Shown: positions 17,273-27,713, counted from the stretch's first letter. The stretch: DNA of 64,000 nt from Mesorhizobium huakuii (GCF_014189455.1 NZ_CP050296.1:1178001-1242000), one strand, 5' to 3'. Notes: generated by a model from the letters alone, not told the origin. Numbers and translations are program-made.

Positions 17273-18121
17273 CTAGCCGAACAACGGCACGACCTTGTTG
17301 TCGCGGCCGAGCAGAGTATCGACTGACAGCGGCTCTTCGTTGAAGATGGTGCCGGCCAGCGCCGGCCGGGCGAGAAGAAAGCCCTGCAGCAGGTCGACGC
17401 CGCCGTCGAGCGCGACGCGCAGATGGGTGGGCTGCTCGATGCCTTCGACCAGCACCCTGGCGCCGCGGTCGTGCAGGCTGGAGACCAGCGGGCGGAAGAA
17501 GCGTTCGGCGGCGGCGTGGCGGCAGAACTCTCCAAACCAGCCGCCATCGATCTTGACGATGTCGGGGTTGAGCAGGCTCACCCGTTCCTCGGTCGAATGG
17601 CCAGTGCCGAAATCGTCGATGGCGATGCGGATGCCGTCGCGCCGCATTTCCCGCACCAGCCGGGCGAGAAGCGCGTCATCCGCCGCCTGTTCGGTAATTT
17701 CGCAGACCAGCATGCCGGGGGCGAGGCCGAGTTCGCCGAGATGCCGGCTCATCAGCCGGATCTCGGCCAGCGCCCGCCCGGCATGGTCGTTGACCATCGG
17801 ATTGTAGTTGAAGAACAGATCGAGCCCGTCGACGCCGATATTGTGGAAATTCCGAAGATGCAGCATCCGGCACATGGTCTCGACAAACAGCCGGTCCGGC
17901 GCGGCGACGCTTTCGAAGAACGCGCGCGGCGATCCTGCCCGGCCGGCACGGTGCGGTTCGATCAGCCCCTCGACCGCCACCGCGTGCAGCGAACGCCCAA
18001 ACGGCGCGAAGATCGGCTGGTAGGCGCTGCGCAGGCGGAAGTCGCCAAAGACGCCATATTCGATACCGATTTCATCGGCGAAGATCGCGTCGCCGACAGT
18101 GCGCCGCCGCTCGAAGCTCAT
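17273..18121 (-). CDS. EAL-domain protein (c-di-GMP phosphodiesterase-like), second of a pair
   Basis: This 282-residue protein is essentially one EAL domain. Motifs in order: VEGLIEP (EGL instead of EAL), FFNYNP, CEITEQ, IDDFGTGHS, DIVKID, VEGIE and LQGFLLARP. The metal-binding Asp pair, Lys and Glu residues are all present, so catalysis is possible. ATG 18121 overlaps the stop of the upstream EAL gene by 4 bases, implying a two-gene operon. No sensor or membrane segment is seen. Confidence 0.9.
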   Translation of the reverse strand: MSFERRRTVGDAIFADEIGIEYGVFGDFRLRSAYQPIFAPFGRSLHAVAVEGLIEPHRAGRAGSPRAFFESVAAPDRLFVETMCRMLHLRNFHNIGVDGLDLFFNYNPMVNDHAGRALAEIRLMSRHLGELGLAPGMLVCEITEQAADDALLARLVREMRRDGIRIAIDDFGTGHSTEERVSLLNPDIVKIDGGWFGEFCRHAAAERFFRPLVSSLHDRGARVLVEGIEQPTHLRVALDGGVDLLQGFLLARPALAGTIFNEEPLSVDTLLGRDNKVVPLFG

Positions 18122-19065
18122 GGCGTGACCCTGCGCCCGAAGGCTTTTGCCGGCCGCCCTGTACGCGGCGCGACGCCGGGGGCAGTGGACGCATCACTTG
18201 CAGCGGCAACCGGGTCCGGACTGCTTTTGCCGAAAACGCGAAAGCTGGTCGGCGCCAGTTCCGGCCGCGCCAGCACGAAGCCCTGGACCATCGAAGCGCC
18301 GGACTTCTCGGCGAGCTCCAGTTGCCATCCCTCCTCGATGCCTTCGAACACCGTGCGGATGCCCTGTTCCTCGAAGCTTTTCACCATGGTGGTCAAAAGC
18401 GCGAAGCCGGCGCCGGACTCCATAAGCTGCGTGATCCACGTGGCGTCGAACTTGACGATGTCTGGCTTCAACTCCTTGATGCGGTTGATGTCGGAATCGT
18501 CGGAGCCATAGTCATCCACCGCGATGCGGAAGCCGTTGGCCCTGAGCGCGGCGACGAAGCCATGCAGGGCCTCCTGCGATGCCGATCTCTGCTCGGTCAC
18601 CTCGCACACGACGCGGCCCGGATCGATGCCGGCCTCGTGCAGCACCAGCCGCATCTCGCGCAAGGCATTGTCGGCGATCGATCGCTCAGTGAACACCGAC
18701 GGGTCGAAATTGACGAAAATCGACGCCTCCTGCGGCAGGCAGGCGCCGGCATTGAGCAGATGCAGCGTCCTGGTCAGCGCCTCGATATGCAGGCGGTCGG
18801 CGGCCGGACAGGTCGAGAAAAAGGTCATCGGCGATTGCGGCTCGCCGTCACGGAATGGCCGGATCAGCCCTTCGAAGGCGGCAACCGACAGCTTGCCCTC
18901 CTTGAAGGCGAAGATCGGCTGGAAGGCACTTTGCAGCGTGTAGATACCCCAGACACCTGACGAGGTGCCGTCATCATGACGGATGATATGGGCAAGCCCG
19001 ATGCTGCGCGACAAGGGTCCCTCGCTCCGCGAATTGGCGGAATGGATTGCGATCCTGCCACTCAA
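18118..19065 (-). CDS. EAL-domain protein, first of a pair
   Basis: This 315-residue protein has a ~45-residue N-terminal extension before a single EAL domain: FEGLIRP, FVNFDPS, CEVTEQR, VDDYGSDDSD, DIVKFD, FEGIEE and VQGFVLARP. The loop motif DDYGSDDSD departs from the usual DDFGTGYSS, and IKID is VKFD. Activity is less certain than for its partner, and a c-di-GMP-binding or regulatory role is possible. It is 5' to and overlapping the second EAL gene, and divergent from aatA. Confidence 0.88.
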   Translation of the reverse strand: MSGRIAIHSANSRSEGPLSRSIGLAHIIRHDDGTSSGVWGIYTLQSAFQPIFAFKEGKLSVAAFEGLIRPFRDGEPQSPMTFFSTCPAADRLHIEALTRTLHLLNAGACLPQEASIFVNFDPSVFTERSIADNALREMRLVLHEAGIDPGRVVCEVTEQRSASQEALHGFVAALRANGFRIAVDDYGSDDSDINRIKELKPDIVKFDATWITQLMESGAGFALLTTMVKSFEEQGIRTVFEGIEEGWQLELAEKSGASMVQGFVLARPELAPTSFRVFGKSSPDPVAAASDASTAPGVAPRTGRPAKAFGRRVTP

Positions 19066-19227
19066 GCCCTTACCGCCCGTTAATGAATTTTTTGTTGCCG
19101 CTCACAGGTTGCAATCACGGCTCCTTGAGGTCTGGATCAGCCGACAATGCTTGCACTGAGCGAAATCATGCGACATGAGAAGCGCCGCGGCCGCTCCTGG
19201 CCGCGCCGATCCTTTCAGGAGAGATAA

Positions 19228-20436
<1,209 letters not shown>

Positions 20437-20458
20437 TCAGCTCAGCCTAAGACAAAGA

Positions 20459-20484
20459 ACCCGGCGTCACCGCCGGGTTTTTTT
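20459..20484 (+). terminator. Rho-independent terminator after aatA
   Basis: 8-bp stem ACCCGGCG/CGCCGGGT with loop TCAC followed by a T run, 22 bases after the aatA stop. Confidence 0.92.
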
Positions 20485-20501
20485 GTTGCCCTTGAATCAG
20501 C

Positions 20502-22019
20502 TCACGCCTGCTGCTTGGCCTGCCTGGCGGACCGCGCCTCGGCTGGCGCCAGCACGGTGATCAGCAATGCGGCGGTGAGGAATGCGCCGATCGCGGCCGT
20601 CAGCATCGCGGCATGGAAGCCGCCGGCATAGGCAATCGTGAAAAGGTCGTGCACGCCACTCGTGCCCACCGCCGCGTCGGTGGTGAAATCATGCCGTGAG
20701 ATGGCGGTCCGGGCGACCGCGTCGGCATTGGCGACACCGGCGTCGCGGAGATATCCGGTCAGAAGGCTGGTCGCCCGCATGCTCATCAGCGCGCCGAGCA
20801 GCGCGATGCCGATGGCCAGTCCGCTCTGGCGGGTGGCATTGATGACCGCCGACACCATGCCCGAGCGCTCGCGCGGCGCGTAGGACATGGCGGCAGCACT
20901 GCCGGTCGGGATCGCCAGCGAGTTGCCGAGGCCGTTGATGGCGAACAAGACGCACAGCATCGCATAGGGCGTCGACGGCCCGGCCCAGCACATGCCGAGC
21001 ATGGAGAGGCCGATCAGCACATAGCCCGCCGTCATCAAAAGCGAATGGCCGTAGCGGGCGCTGAGCCGGCCGATCCATGGCGACACCACGATCTGGACAA
21101 GGAAGGCCGGCGCCATGCGCAGGCCGGTCTGCGTCGGCGACCAGCCCTGCACCTGCTGCAGGAACATCGAGAAGAAGAAGACGCTGGTGTAGGAGGTGAA
21201 GCCGAGCGCGAACGAGGCGACGTTGGCGACGGCAAAGCGCACATCGCGGAACAGGCCGAGCGGCAGCATGGGCCGTGGCGTGCGCGCCTCGAAGCCAAGG
21301 AAGACCGCCAGGCCAACGACACCGGCAATGATGGCCGTGATGGTCCAGGCATCGCCCCAGCCGCTCTCGCCGGCCGAGATCAGGCCGAAGGTCAGCGCGC
21401 CGAGCCACAGGATCGAGAGCGCCAGGCCGACAAGGTCGAGATGGGCATGTTCGGGATGCGCCGTCTCCTCGATCGAGGCAGCTCCCAGCACGATGGTGAA
21501 AAGGCCGAGCGGCAGGTTGATCAGGAAGATGCTCTGCCAGCCGACCGTCTGCACTAGAATGCCGCCCAGCACCGGGCCGACGACCAGAGAAACGGCGGCG
21601 AACGAGGCCCAGCCACCGATGACGCCGGCCCGCTCGCGCGGATCCGGGAAAGCCTGCGTCAGGATCGACAGCGCGCCCGGAATGAGCAGCGAGCCGGCAA
21701 TGCCTTGCACCACCCGGCCGGCCAGCAAGGCCGGCAAATTGGGCGCGATGGCGCAGATCAGCGAGCCGGCAACGAAGATGCCGACGCCGGCCAGCCACGA
21801 GCGCTTGCGGCCATAGCGGTCTCCGATCAGCCCCGAAGACAGCATGAAGGCCGAGAGGCACAGCGTGTAGGCGTCGACCACCCATTGCAGGCCGCCGAAA
21901 TCGGTGTGCAGCGCCTGCTGGATGGTCGGCAGCGCGACATTGACGATGCTGACGTCGAGCAAGGCGACGAACGAGCCGAGATAGACGGCGGCGACGAGCG
22001 GCAGGCGGTTCTTTGGCAT
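20502..22019 (-). CDS. MFS drug exporter, DHA2 (EmrB/QacA) family
   Basis: This 505-residue membrane protein has ~14 predicted membrane segments. DHA2 motifs: LDVSIVNVALPTI in the first helix region, GDRYGRK (motif A, loop 2–3), and the antiporter motif C-like GPVLGGILV in helix 5. It would export drugs or metabolites using the proton gradient. ATG 22019 lies 24 bases after the stop of a small cupin gene, which is probably co-transcribed ahead of it. No membrane-fusion partner is adjacent. Confidence 0.93.
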   Translation of the reverse strand: MPKNRLPLVAAVYLGSFVALLDVSIVNVALPTIQQALHTDFGGLQWVVDAYTLCLSAFMLSSGLIGDRYGRKRSWLAGVGIFVAGSLICAIAPNLPALLAGRVVQGIAGSLLIPGALSILTQAFPDPRERAGVIGGWASFAAVSLVVGPVLGGILVQTVGWQSIFLINLPLGLFTIVLGAASIEETAHPEHAHLDLVGLALSILWLGALTFGLISAGESGWGDAWTITAIIAGVVGLAVFLGFEARTPRPMLPLGLFRDVRFAVANVASFALGFTSYTSVFFFSMFLQQVQGWSPTQTGLRMAPAFLVQIVVSPWIGRLSARYGHSLLMTAGYVLIGLSMLGMCWAGPSTPYAMLCVLFAINGLGNSLAIPTGSAAAMSYAPRERSGMVSAVINATRQSGLAIGIALLGALMSMRATSLLTGYLRDAGVANADAVARTAISRHDFTTDAAVGTSGVHDLFTIAYAGGFHAAMLTAAIGAFLTAALLITVLAPAEARSARQAKQQA

Positions 22020-22043
22020 GATGATTTCTGCAGGCGGCCAGGC

Positions 22044-22439
22044 TCAGCTGCCATACTGCTCGCCGGAAACCGCTTCCAGCCAGTCGGCATGGACGCCGTC
22101 GAGCGCCTCCTGCATGGCGATGTGCGTCATCGCCGATTTCGGCCCGGCACCATGCCAGTGCTTCTCGCCGGGCGCGAACCAGATCACGTCGCCGGCCCTG
22201 ATCTCCCGGACCGGGCCGTCCCATGTCTGGGCAAGCCCGGCGCCCGAGGTGACGTAGAGCGTCTGGCCGAGCGGATGCGTGTGCCAGTGGGTGCGCGCGC
22301 CCGGTTCGAAGCTGACCAGCGTCGCTCTCAGCCGCGCCGGCGCCTCCGCCTCGATGATCGGCGTCTGCAGGACCCGGCCGGTGAAGTATTTTTCCGGCGC
22401 TATGATGGTCGGCACGCTGCCGCAAGCAATGATCTTCAT
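22044..22439 (-). CDS. Cupin domain protein
   Basis: This 131-residue single-domain cupin has motif 1 GARTHWHTHPLGQTLYVTSG, with metal-ligand His residues, and motif 2 PGEKHWHGAGP. This form resembles small cupins near exporters and carboxymuconolactone-type genes; the reaction is unknown. ATG 22439 (MKIIACGS) has CAGGGTCAGACG upstream. It is first in a two-gene unit with the MFS exporter. Confidence 0.88.
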   Translation of the reverse strand: MKIIACGSVPTIIAPEKYFTGRVLQTPIIEAEAPARLRATLVSFEPGARTHWHTHPLGQTLYVTSGAGLAQTWDGPVREIRAGDVIWFAPGEKHWHGAGPKSAMTHIAMQEALDGVHADWLEAVSGEQYGS

Positions 22440-22669
22440 CGTCTGACCCTGAAACTGGTGGTGAAGGCCCCTCGTCGAGGCAAAATGCATTCTCGGCCTA
22501 TATCATGTCAGGCGCAACCGACGGTTTCCGCTGCCTTGGCGAAGAAGCGGTTTTTCTCCTTAACCATGAACCTTTGCCGCATGGCGACACAGCGCGAAAC
22601 AACGGCGAATTCAATGTCTTCTTAACGGCTCGCCAGTAGCCCTGTGCCTGCATTGCAGGGGGCGATGAG

Positions 22670-24199
22670 ATGAGCATACTGGCGACGATCAAGGACCATA
22701 GCGGCCGGATCTATCGCGGCATCCAGGCCCTGCTTGTGCTCAGCATCGGCGCGGCCGCACTCGGCGCTTTCGACATCTCGCGCAACCTGCCCTCGGGCAG
22801 CCCCTTCGCCGTCTCGATGCTGGCCACCGGCCTTGCCTTGCTGGCGCTGATGTACATGCGCAGCAGCGTCGTCCATCGCTTGCGCTCGGCGGCGGCGGCC
22901 GAGGCGGAAAAACATCATTTCCTGACCAGGGACGCCATGACCGGGGCGATGACAAGGCGTTATTTCCTCGAAGCGCTGGGCGACAGCCTGGGCACGATGC
23001 GCGACCGGCGCGAGGCGACCTTGCTGTTGATCGACGTCGATCACTTCAAGCAGCTCAACGACACGTTCGGGCATCAGTTCGGCGACCTCGCTCTGGTGCA
23101 CCTGGTCAAGACATCGGAACGCATCTTTGCCGGCGGCATGGTCGGGCGGCTGGGCGGCGACGAATTCGGCGTCATCATTCCGCATGCCGACCTCGCCGCC
23201 ATCAACAAGGATATCAGGCAATTGCTCGATACGATGCGGGCCGGCAAATCGCATGAAGGCAAGACCATTCCGCTCTCCATCTCGGTCGGCGTGGCGCTGG
23301 CGCCGGCCCATGCCTCCAACACGGCGGAACTGATGCTGGTTGCCGACCTGGCGCTCTATGAAAGCAAGGCGGCTGGCCGGGGCCGCGTCACCGTGTTCGA
23401 CGAAGAGATGCTGTCCGACAAGCGCTATCGCCGGCTGGTCGAGCGGGAATTGCGCGCCGCGGTCTATCTCGGCGAACTCGAGCTGCACTACCAGCCGATC
23501 GTCAACCCGGACGGCTCCGCCTGTGCGTTCGAAGGCCTGATCCGCTGGCGTCATCCGGTGCGAGGGTTGATCTCGCCGGCCGAGTTCATTCCCATCGCCG
23601 AACGCTCGACGCTGATCGACATGCTGGGCGAATGGGTGTTCAAGCGGGCTTGCGTCGATATCGGCCATTTCCCCGGGCGCCGCATCTCGATCAACGTTTC
23701 CGGCGAGCAGCTGAAGCGCGACGAGATCGTCACCATGTGTGACCGCGTGCTCAGGGAAAGCGGCCGCTCGGCAGCGCAATTCATCATCGAGATCACCGAG
23801 ACGGTGGCGACCGCCGCCACGCCGGAAATTCTGCGGCGTCTCGAAACGCTACGCGGTCTCGGCTTCCACATCGCGCTCGACGATTTCGGCACCGGCCATT
23901 GCGGCTTCAACTATCTGAAAACCTTGCCCATCGACAGCATCAAGATCGACCGCTCCTACATACGCAGCCTTGCCCACGACCAGGTGGCGCAGATCTTCGT
24001 TTCGGCGCTGGCGCAGATCGCCCGCATCCAGGACGTCACCATCGTGGCGGAAGGCGTCGAGACGCAGGAAGAATTCGCGCTGGCCAAGGCGGCCGGCTGC
24101 AACCGTTTCCAGGGCTATTTCTTCGGCAAGCCGGCGCCGCGCGACAAGGTGGTCCCCTTGCGCGCCATCAATGCCGAACCCATGGCGCTGAGCGCCTGA
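22670..24199 (+). CDS. Membrane GGDEF–EAL protein
   Basis: This 509-residue inner-membrane protein has two transmembrane helices (~17–35 and 45–63), a GGDEF domain (~85–240) with intact GGDEF at 162–166, and an EAL domain (~250–500) with EGL, NVSGEQL, EITET, DDFGTGHCGFNYL, IKIDRS, AEGVE and QGYFFGKP. The diguanylate cyclase half lacks an RxxD inhibitory site ahead of GGDEF. Both catalytic centres look intact, so the net direction of c-di-GMP turnover cannot be predicted. It lies within a few kb of two further EAL genes. Confidence 0.95.
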   Translation: MSILATIKDHSGRIYRGIQALLVLSIGAAALGAFDISRNLPSGSPFAVSMLATGLALLALMYMRSSVVHRLRSAAAAEAEKHHFLTRDAMTGAMTRRYFLEALGDSLGTMRDRREATLLLIDVDHFKQLNDTFGHQFGDLALVHLVKTSERIFAGGMVGRLGGDEFGVIIPHADLAAINKDIRQLLDTMRAGKSHEGKTIPLSISVGVALAPAHASNTAELMLVADLALYESKAAGRGRVTVFDEEMLSDKRYRRLVERELRAAVYLGELELHYQPIVNPDGSACAFEGLIRWRHPVRGLISPAEFIPIAERSTLIDMLGEWVFKRACVDIGHFPGRRISINVSGEQLKRDEIVTMCDRVLRESGRSAAQFIIEITETVATAATPEILRRLETLRGLGFHIALDDFGTGHCGFNYLKTLPIDSIKIDRSYIRSLAHDQVAQIFVSALAQIARIQDVTIVAEGVETQEEFALAKAAGCNRFQGYFFGKPAPRDKVVPLRAINAEPMALSA

Positions 24200-24400
24200 G
24201 GCCGCAGCACGGCAGCGGATTTCTATTTTCCTTGCCCTGCCGGCAAACAAGTGGGACGATGCATCAGGGCAGGTGGCGACATGAAAAAGAACCCCGCCCG
24301 CGACGGTCGAACAGGCCGGCCGCCGCTCAGGACCGATTGACCACGCCTGAACCATGCAAGCCAGTCGGTCCCTAGGGAAACGCCTGAGTGGAGGTCAGCC

Positions 24401-26452
24401 ATGGGTACTCGCGCCGGAGGACGACGCACGGGACCGAAATGCATTGCCATAGTCGGTCCCTTTGCAAGCGGTAAGACGACACTTCTCGAAGCCATATTGG
24501 CCCGTACGGGCGCCATCCCCCGACAAAATCCCGTTTCATCAGGCAGCACCGTCTCGGATCATTCGCCGGAAGCGCGCGCCCACGCCATGAGCGTCGAGGC
24601 GACGGTCGCCACCACCGATTTCATGGGCGAGCAGATCACCTTCGTCGATTGTCCCGGCTCGATCGAATTCTCCTTCGAAGCCGAGCCAGTGCTGGCCGCC
24701 TGCGACCTCGCTGTGGTCGTCGCCGAGGCCGACGAAAAGAAGATCCCTGCCCTGCAGCTCATCATGCGCAAGCTCGACGATCTCGGCGTGCCGCGCCTCC
24801 TGTTCCTCAACAAGGTCGACAAGGCGATTGCCGGCGTGCGCGACACGCTGAAGATGCTGCAGCCGGCAAGCTCGGTGCCGCTCCTGCTGCGCCAGATTCC
24901 GCTGCGCAAGGACGGCGTCGTCATCGGCTCTATCGATCTGGCGCTGGAGCGCGCCTACATCTACCGCGAATATGCAGAGAGCGAGGTCGCCGAAATACCG
25001 GGCGACGACAAGGCGCGCGAACTGGAAGCGCGCTTCTCCATGCTGGAAACCCTGGCCGACCATGACGACCAGCTGATGGAACAATTGCTCGAGGAGATCG
25101 AGCCGCCGAAGGACGCGATCTTCGACGACCTCGCCGCCGATCTGCGCGAAGGCGTCGTGACGCCGGTGCTGATCGGCACCGCCGAGAAGGGCAACGGCGT
25201 GCTGCGCCTCCTGAAGGCGATCCGCCACGACGCACCCGACATCGAGGCGACCCGCAAGCGGCTCGGCGCCCCGGACGACGGCGCCACCGTGGTCCAGGTG
25301 ATGAAGACCATCCACACGCCGCATGGCGGCAAACTGTCGGTGTCGCGCATCCTGTCCGGCCAGGTCGCCGATGGCTCGGAACTCTGGCTGCCTGGCGGCG
25401 ACACCGCCAAGGTTTCCGGCATCTACAAGATGCTCGGCAAAGACCAGTTCAAGCTCACCGCCGCCAAGGCGGGCGATACCGTGGCGCTGGGCAAGCTGGA
25501 CGAGGTCAAGACCGGCCAGACGCTGACCTCGGCCAAGGGCGGCACCAAACAGCTGTTCGCGTTCGAGCCGCCGCAGCCGGTCTTCGCCTTCGCGCTGCGA
25601 CCGAAGGAACGCAAGGACGAGGTCAAGATGTCGGCCGCCATCCAGCGGCTGGCCGAGGAGGATCCCTCGCTCAGCCTGCGCCACAACCAGGACTCGGCCG
25701 AGACGGTGCTGTCCGGCCATGGCGAGATGCATCTGCGCGTCGTGCGCGAGCGGCTGGAGGGCAAGAACCAGATCCCGGTCGAAGGCCATGCGCCGGCCGT
25801 GCCCTATCGCGAGACGATCCGCAAACCGGCGCAGCAGCGCGGCCGCCATAAGAAGCAGTCGGGCGGCCATGGCCAGTTCGGCGATGTCGTGATCGAGATC
25901 AAGCCGCTGCCGCGTGGCTCCGGCTTCCAGTTCACCGATACCATTACCGGCGGCGTCGTGCCGAAGACCTACATCCAGTCGGTCGAAACCGGCGTGCGCG
26001 ACTATCTGAAGTCCGGTCCGCTCGGCTTCCCCGTCGTCGACGTCGCCGTCAACCTGTCGGACGGCTCCTACCATGCGGTCGATTCCTCCGACATGGCCTT
26101 CCAGATGGCGGCCAAGCTGGCGATGAAGGAAGGCATGGCCGCCTGCTCGCCGGTGCTGCTGGAGCCGGTGATGAAGGTCGAGATCGTGACGCCGTCGGAC
26201 GCCACTTCGAAGATCATCGCGCTGATCCCGCAGCGGCGTGGCCAGATCCTCGGCTATGACGCGCGGCCCGACTGGCCGGGCTGGGATGTCGTCGAGGCGA
26301 CCATGCCGCAAGCCGAGATCGGCGACCTGATTATCGAGTTGCGCTCGGCGACCGCGGGCGTCGCCAGCTATCGCGCTGCCTTCGACCATATGGCCGAACT
26401 CACCGGCCGCCTCGCCGACGAAGCGATGAACGCCAACGGCAAGGCCGCCTGA
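24401..26452 (+). CDS. EF-G-like translational GTPase
   Basis: This 683-residue protein has the EF-G domain order but a divergent G domain: P-loop GPFASGKT (~18–25), DCPGSIEF in place of DTPGHVDF, NKVD as G4, and domain IV with HKKQSGGHGQFGDV. The His that is catalytic in canonical EF-G (DTPGH) is replaced by Ser, so GTP hydrolysis must differ. It is the EF-G-like paralogue (FusA2-type) annotated in many Rhizobiales, distinct from the housekeeping fusA that sits with rpsL/rpsG. ATG 24401 has a weak GGAGG upstream. Role unknown. Confidence 0.9.
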   Translation: MGTRAGGRRTGPKCIAIVGPFASGKTTLLEAILARTGAIPRQNPVSSGSTVSDHSPEARAHAMSVEATVATTDFMGEQITFVDCPGSIEFSFEAEPVLAACDLAVVVAEADEKKIPALQLIMRKLDDLGVPRLLFLNKVDKAIAGVRDTLKMLQPASSVPLLLRQIPLRKDGVVIGSIDLALERAYIYREYAESEVAEIPGDDKARELEARFSMLETLADHDDQLMEQLLEEIEPPKDAIFDDLAADLREGVVTPVLIGTAEKGNGVLRLLKAIRHDAPDIEATRKRLGAPDDGATVVQVMKTIHTPHGGKLSVSRILSGQVADGSELWLPGGDTAKVSGIYKMLGKDQFKLTAAKAGDTVALGKLDEVKTGQTLTSAKGGTKQLFAFEPPQPVFAFALRPKERKDEVKMSAAIQRLAEEDPSLSLRHNQDSAETVLSGHGEMHLRVVRERLEGKNQIPVEGHAPAVPYRETIRKPAQQRGRHKKQSGGHGQFGDVVIEIKPLPRGSGFQFTDTITGGVVPKTYIQSVETGVRDYLKSGPLGFPVVDVAVNLSDGSYHAVDSSDMAFQMAAKLAMKEGMAACSPVLLEPVMKVEIVTPSDATSKIIALIPQRRGQILGYDARPDWPGWDVVEATMPQAEIGDLIIELRSATAGVASYRAAFDHMAELTGRLADEAMNANGKAA

Positions 26453-26470
26453 TTTCCATTCTGATGTAGC

Positions 26471-26537
26471 GTCCCCTCGAACCCCGGTTCGAGGGGACAA
26501 AACCAAAAACGACGCCCGGAGGGCCGGACGCCGTTTT
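26471..26537 (+). terminator. Two stacked hairpins after the EF-G-like gene
   Basis: Perfect 12-bp stem GTCCCCTCGAAC/GTTCGAGGGGAC with loop CCCG (26471–26498). A second hairpin AAAACG…CGTTTT (26506–26537) with two mismatches ends in a T run. The second has the form of a Rho-independent terminator. Confidence 0.75.
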
Positions 26538-26803
26538 GTTTGCGGACCGTTTTCTTGGGAGGGGAAACGGCTGGTCCGCCGCATGTGCAGTGGCCGCGCT
26601 TTCGGCGGAAATAGGTTCGGACGCGGTAGCCGCCTGAGCCCGGGCCGTCCGAGTGATGCCCCCATCTCCCGTCCGAACCACACCGCGTCCTATGCTCTAC
26701 ATAGCAGCGGAACGCATCGTTGTCATGTTACCAGAGGTTACATGACACTGTTACGCGGCAATTCTGATGAAATCTCCGGCCATCGCAGCAGGGGCCGGGC
26801 AAC

Positions 26804-26919
26804 AAAAAAGCCGGATCAACGAAGATCCGGCTGAGTTTGATTGGAAGTGCCTGTTAAGGCTAACCTCCAGAGGGGAACACTCGAGGGCGCTAATGGGAGG
26901 AGAACGCGCCCAGGAGATG
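26804..26919 (-). ncRNA. AbcR-like trans-acting small RNA candidate
   Basis: Read on the minus strand, a 6-bp stem GGGCGC/GCGCCC (26911–26906 and 26890–26885) presents a 15-base loop containing CTCCTCCCA, complementary to ribosome-binding sites. A short GTTA/TAAC stem follows, then a terminator hairpin (26832–26809) and a T run. Predicted length is ~115 nt. The αr15/AbcR sRNAs of Rhizobiales have this size and expose CUCCC-type anti-SD loops. In Agrobacterium they are encoded beside the lsrB/vtlR regulator, as I recall; here lsrB is less than 1 kb away. Identity as AbcR is inferred; another anti-SD family such as αr14 is possible. Confidence 0.68.
26805..26832 (-). terminator. Rho-independent terminator of the sRNA
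   Basis: On the minus strand, a perfect 9-bp stem AGCCGGATC/GATCCGGCT with loop TTCGTT is followed by a T run. Confidence 0.9.
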
Positions 26920-26925
26920 ATCTAT

Positions 26926-26954
26926 ATATCTGCTCTTCATGCCCAAGAAACAAG
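26926..26954 (-). promoter_or_regulatory. Candidate σ70-type promoter for the sRNA
   Basis: On the minus strand, CTTGTT (26954–26949) and AGATAT (26931–26926) are 17 bases apart, close to the alphaproteobacterial CTTGAC–N17–CTATAT. They place the transcript start near 26919. Confidence 0.5.
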
Positions 26955-27182
26955 CATCTATTTTGCAACACACGCATGCAAAAAGACGCAGGCTGTGGTC
27001 TAACCCATTCCGGAAGCCAATAGGACCAGCAGAATCGTCAAAACGGAGCGCACTGCCGGGCCTTTGTCGTCATGAAAACGTCATTCCCGGCCGATTTTGC
27101 TCCAAAAATCCGAAAAACACCTGATGACCTGGAATCAGGCAGCGGCCGTTCAATTCTAAGGCAACCAGGCAGGAAACAGCCA

Positions 27183-27683
27183 ATGCGTCCTTTTTCAGCG
27201 ATTGCCGGCAGCGGCATTTTCCTGATCGCAGCGCCCGGTGTAGTTGCCGGACTTGTCCCCTGGCTGCTTAGCGATCACTGGGGCTTGCCGTGGTCCACCG
27301 TGGCGGGCTTTGTCCTTGCCGGCGGCGTTCTCATCGTCGCCGCGGCCGCCGTGCTGCTGCATGCCTTCGCCCGCTTCGCGCTCGAGGGGCTGGGCACGCC
27401 TGCCCCCGTCGCGCCGACAGAGAAGCTCGTGATCGGCGGCATCTACCGCCATGTCCGCAACCCCATGTATGTCGCCGTGCTGTCGATCATCCTCGGCCAG
27501 GCGCTGCTGTTCTCGAGCTGGACGCTTGTCGCCTATGCCATCATCGGCGCTGTTGTCATGGGCTCCTTCGTCAGGTTCTACGAGGAACCGACGCTCGCCC
27601 GCCGCTACGGCGCAGACTATGAAACCTATCGCCGCAACGTCCCCGGCTGGCTGCCGCGCCTGACGCCCTGGCGAGGTGAATAA
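27183..27683 (+). CDS. Isoprenylcysteine/phospholipid-type membrane methyltransferase
   Basis: This 166-residue integral membrane protein has four predicted helices. The C-terminal family signature is GGIYRHVRNPMYVAVL, then FYEEPTLARRYGADYETYRRNVPGWLP, as in ICMT/PEMT-type methyltransferases that use S-adenosylmethionine at the membrane. ATG 27183 is preceded by AGGAAAC. It lies between the sRNA candidate and lsrB, and converges with lsrB. The bacterial substrate is unknown. Confidence 0.9.
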   Translation: MRPFSAIAGSGIFLIAAPGVVAGLVPWLLSDHWGLPWSTVAGFVLAGGVLIVAAAAVLLHAFARFALEGLGTPAPVAPTEKLVIGGIYRHVRNPMYVAVLSIILGQALLFSSWTLVAYAIIGAVVMGSFVRFYEEPTLARRYGADYETYRRNVPGWLPRLTPWRGE

Positions 27684-27713
27684 GCCACCAGTGCTACCGA
27701 TCGTCCGCTAGGG

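Larger units (their letters stand above)
26538..27182. other. Gene-free stretch holding a minus-strand sRNA candidate
   Basis: No reading frame here has protein-like composition; the open frames on the plus strand are short and overlap hairpin sequence. The supported content is a minus-strand promoter, a structured RNA and its terminator (26804–26954). I see nothing else distinctive at 26538–26800 or 26960–27160; the final ~20 bases hold the ribosome site of the next gene. Confidence 0.6.

Noticed and set aside
20689..22425. 578-codon frame overlapping the MFS exporter and cupin
   Set aside because: Out of frame with two clear genes; Arg/His/Gly-rich shadow translation.
26471..26498. tRNA-like T-loop sequence
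   Set aside because: GGTTCGAGG is simply one arm of a perfect 12-bp palindrome; no acceptor, D or anticodon stem fits.
24539..26683. 714-codon frame antisense to the EF-G-like gene
   Set aside because: Same bias effect; no domain, and it covers the terminators beyond the real gene.
26767..27124. Short plus-strand frames between the EF-G-like and methyltransferase genes
   Set aside because: Overlapping, unlike proteins in composition, without ribosome sites, and antisense to a well-formed sRNA and terminator.
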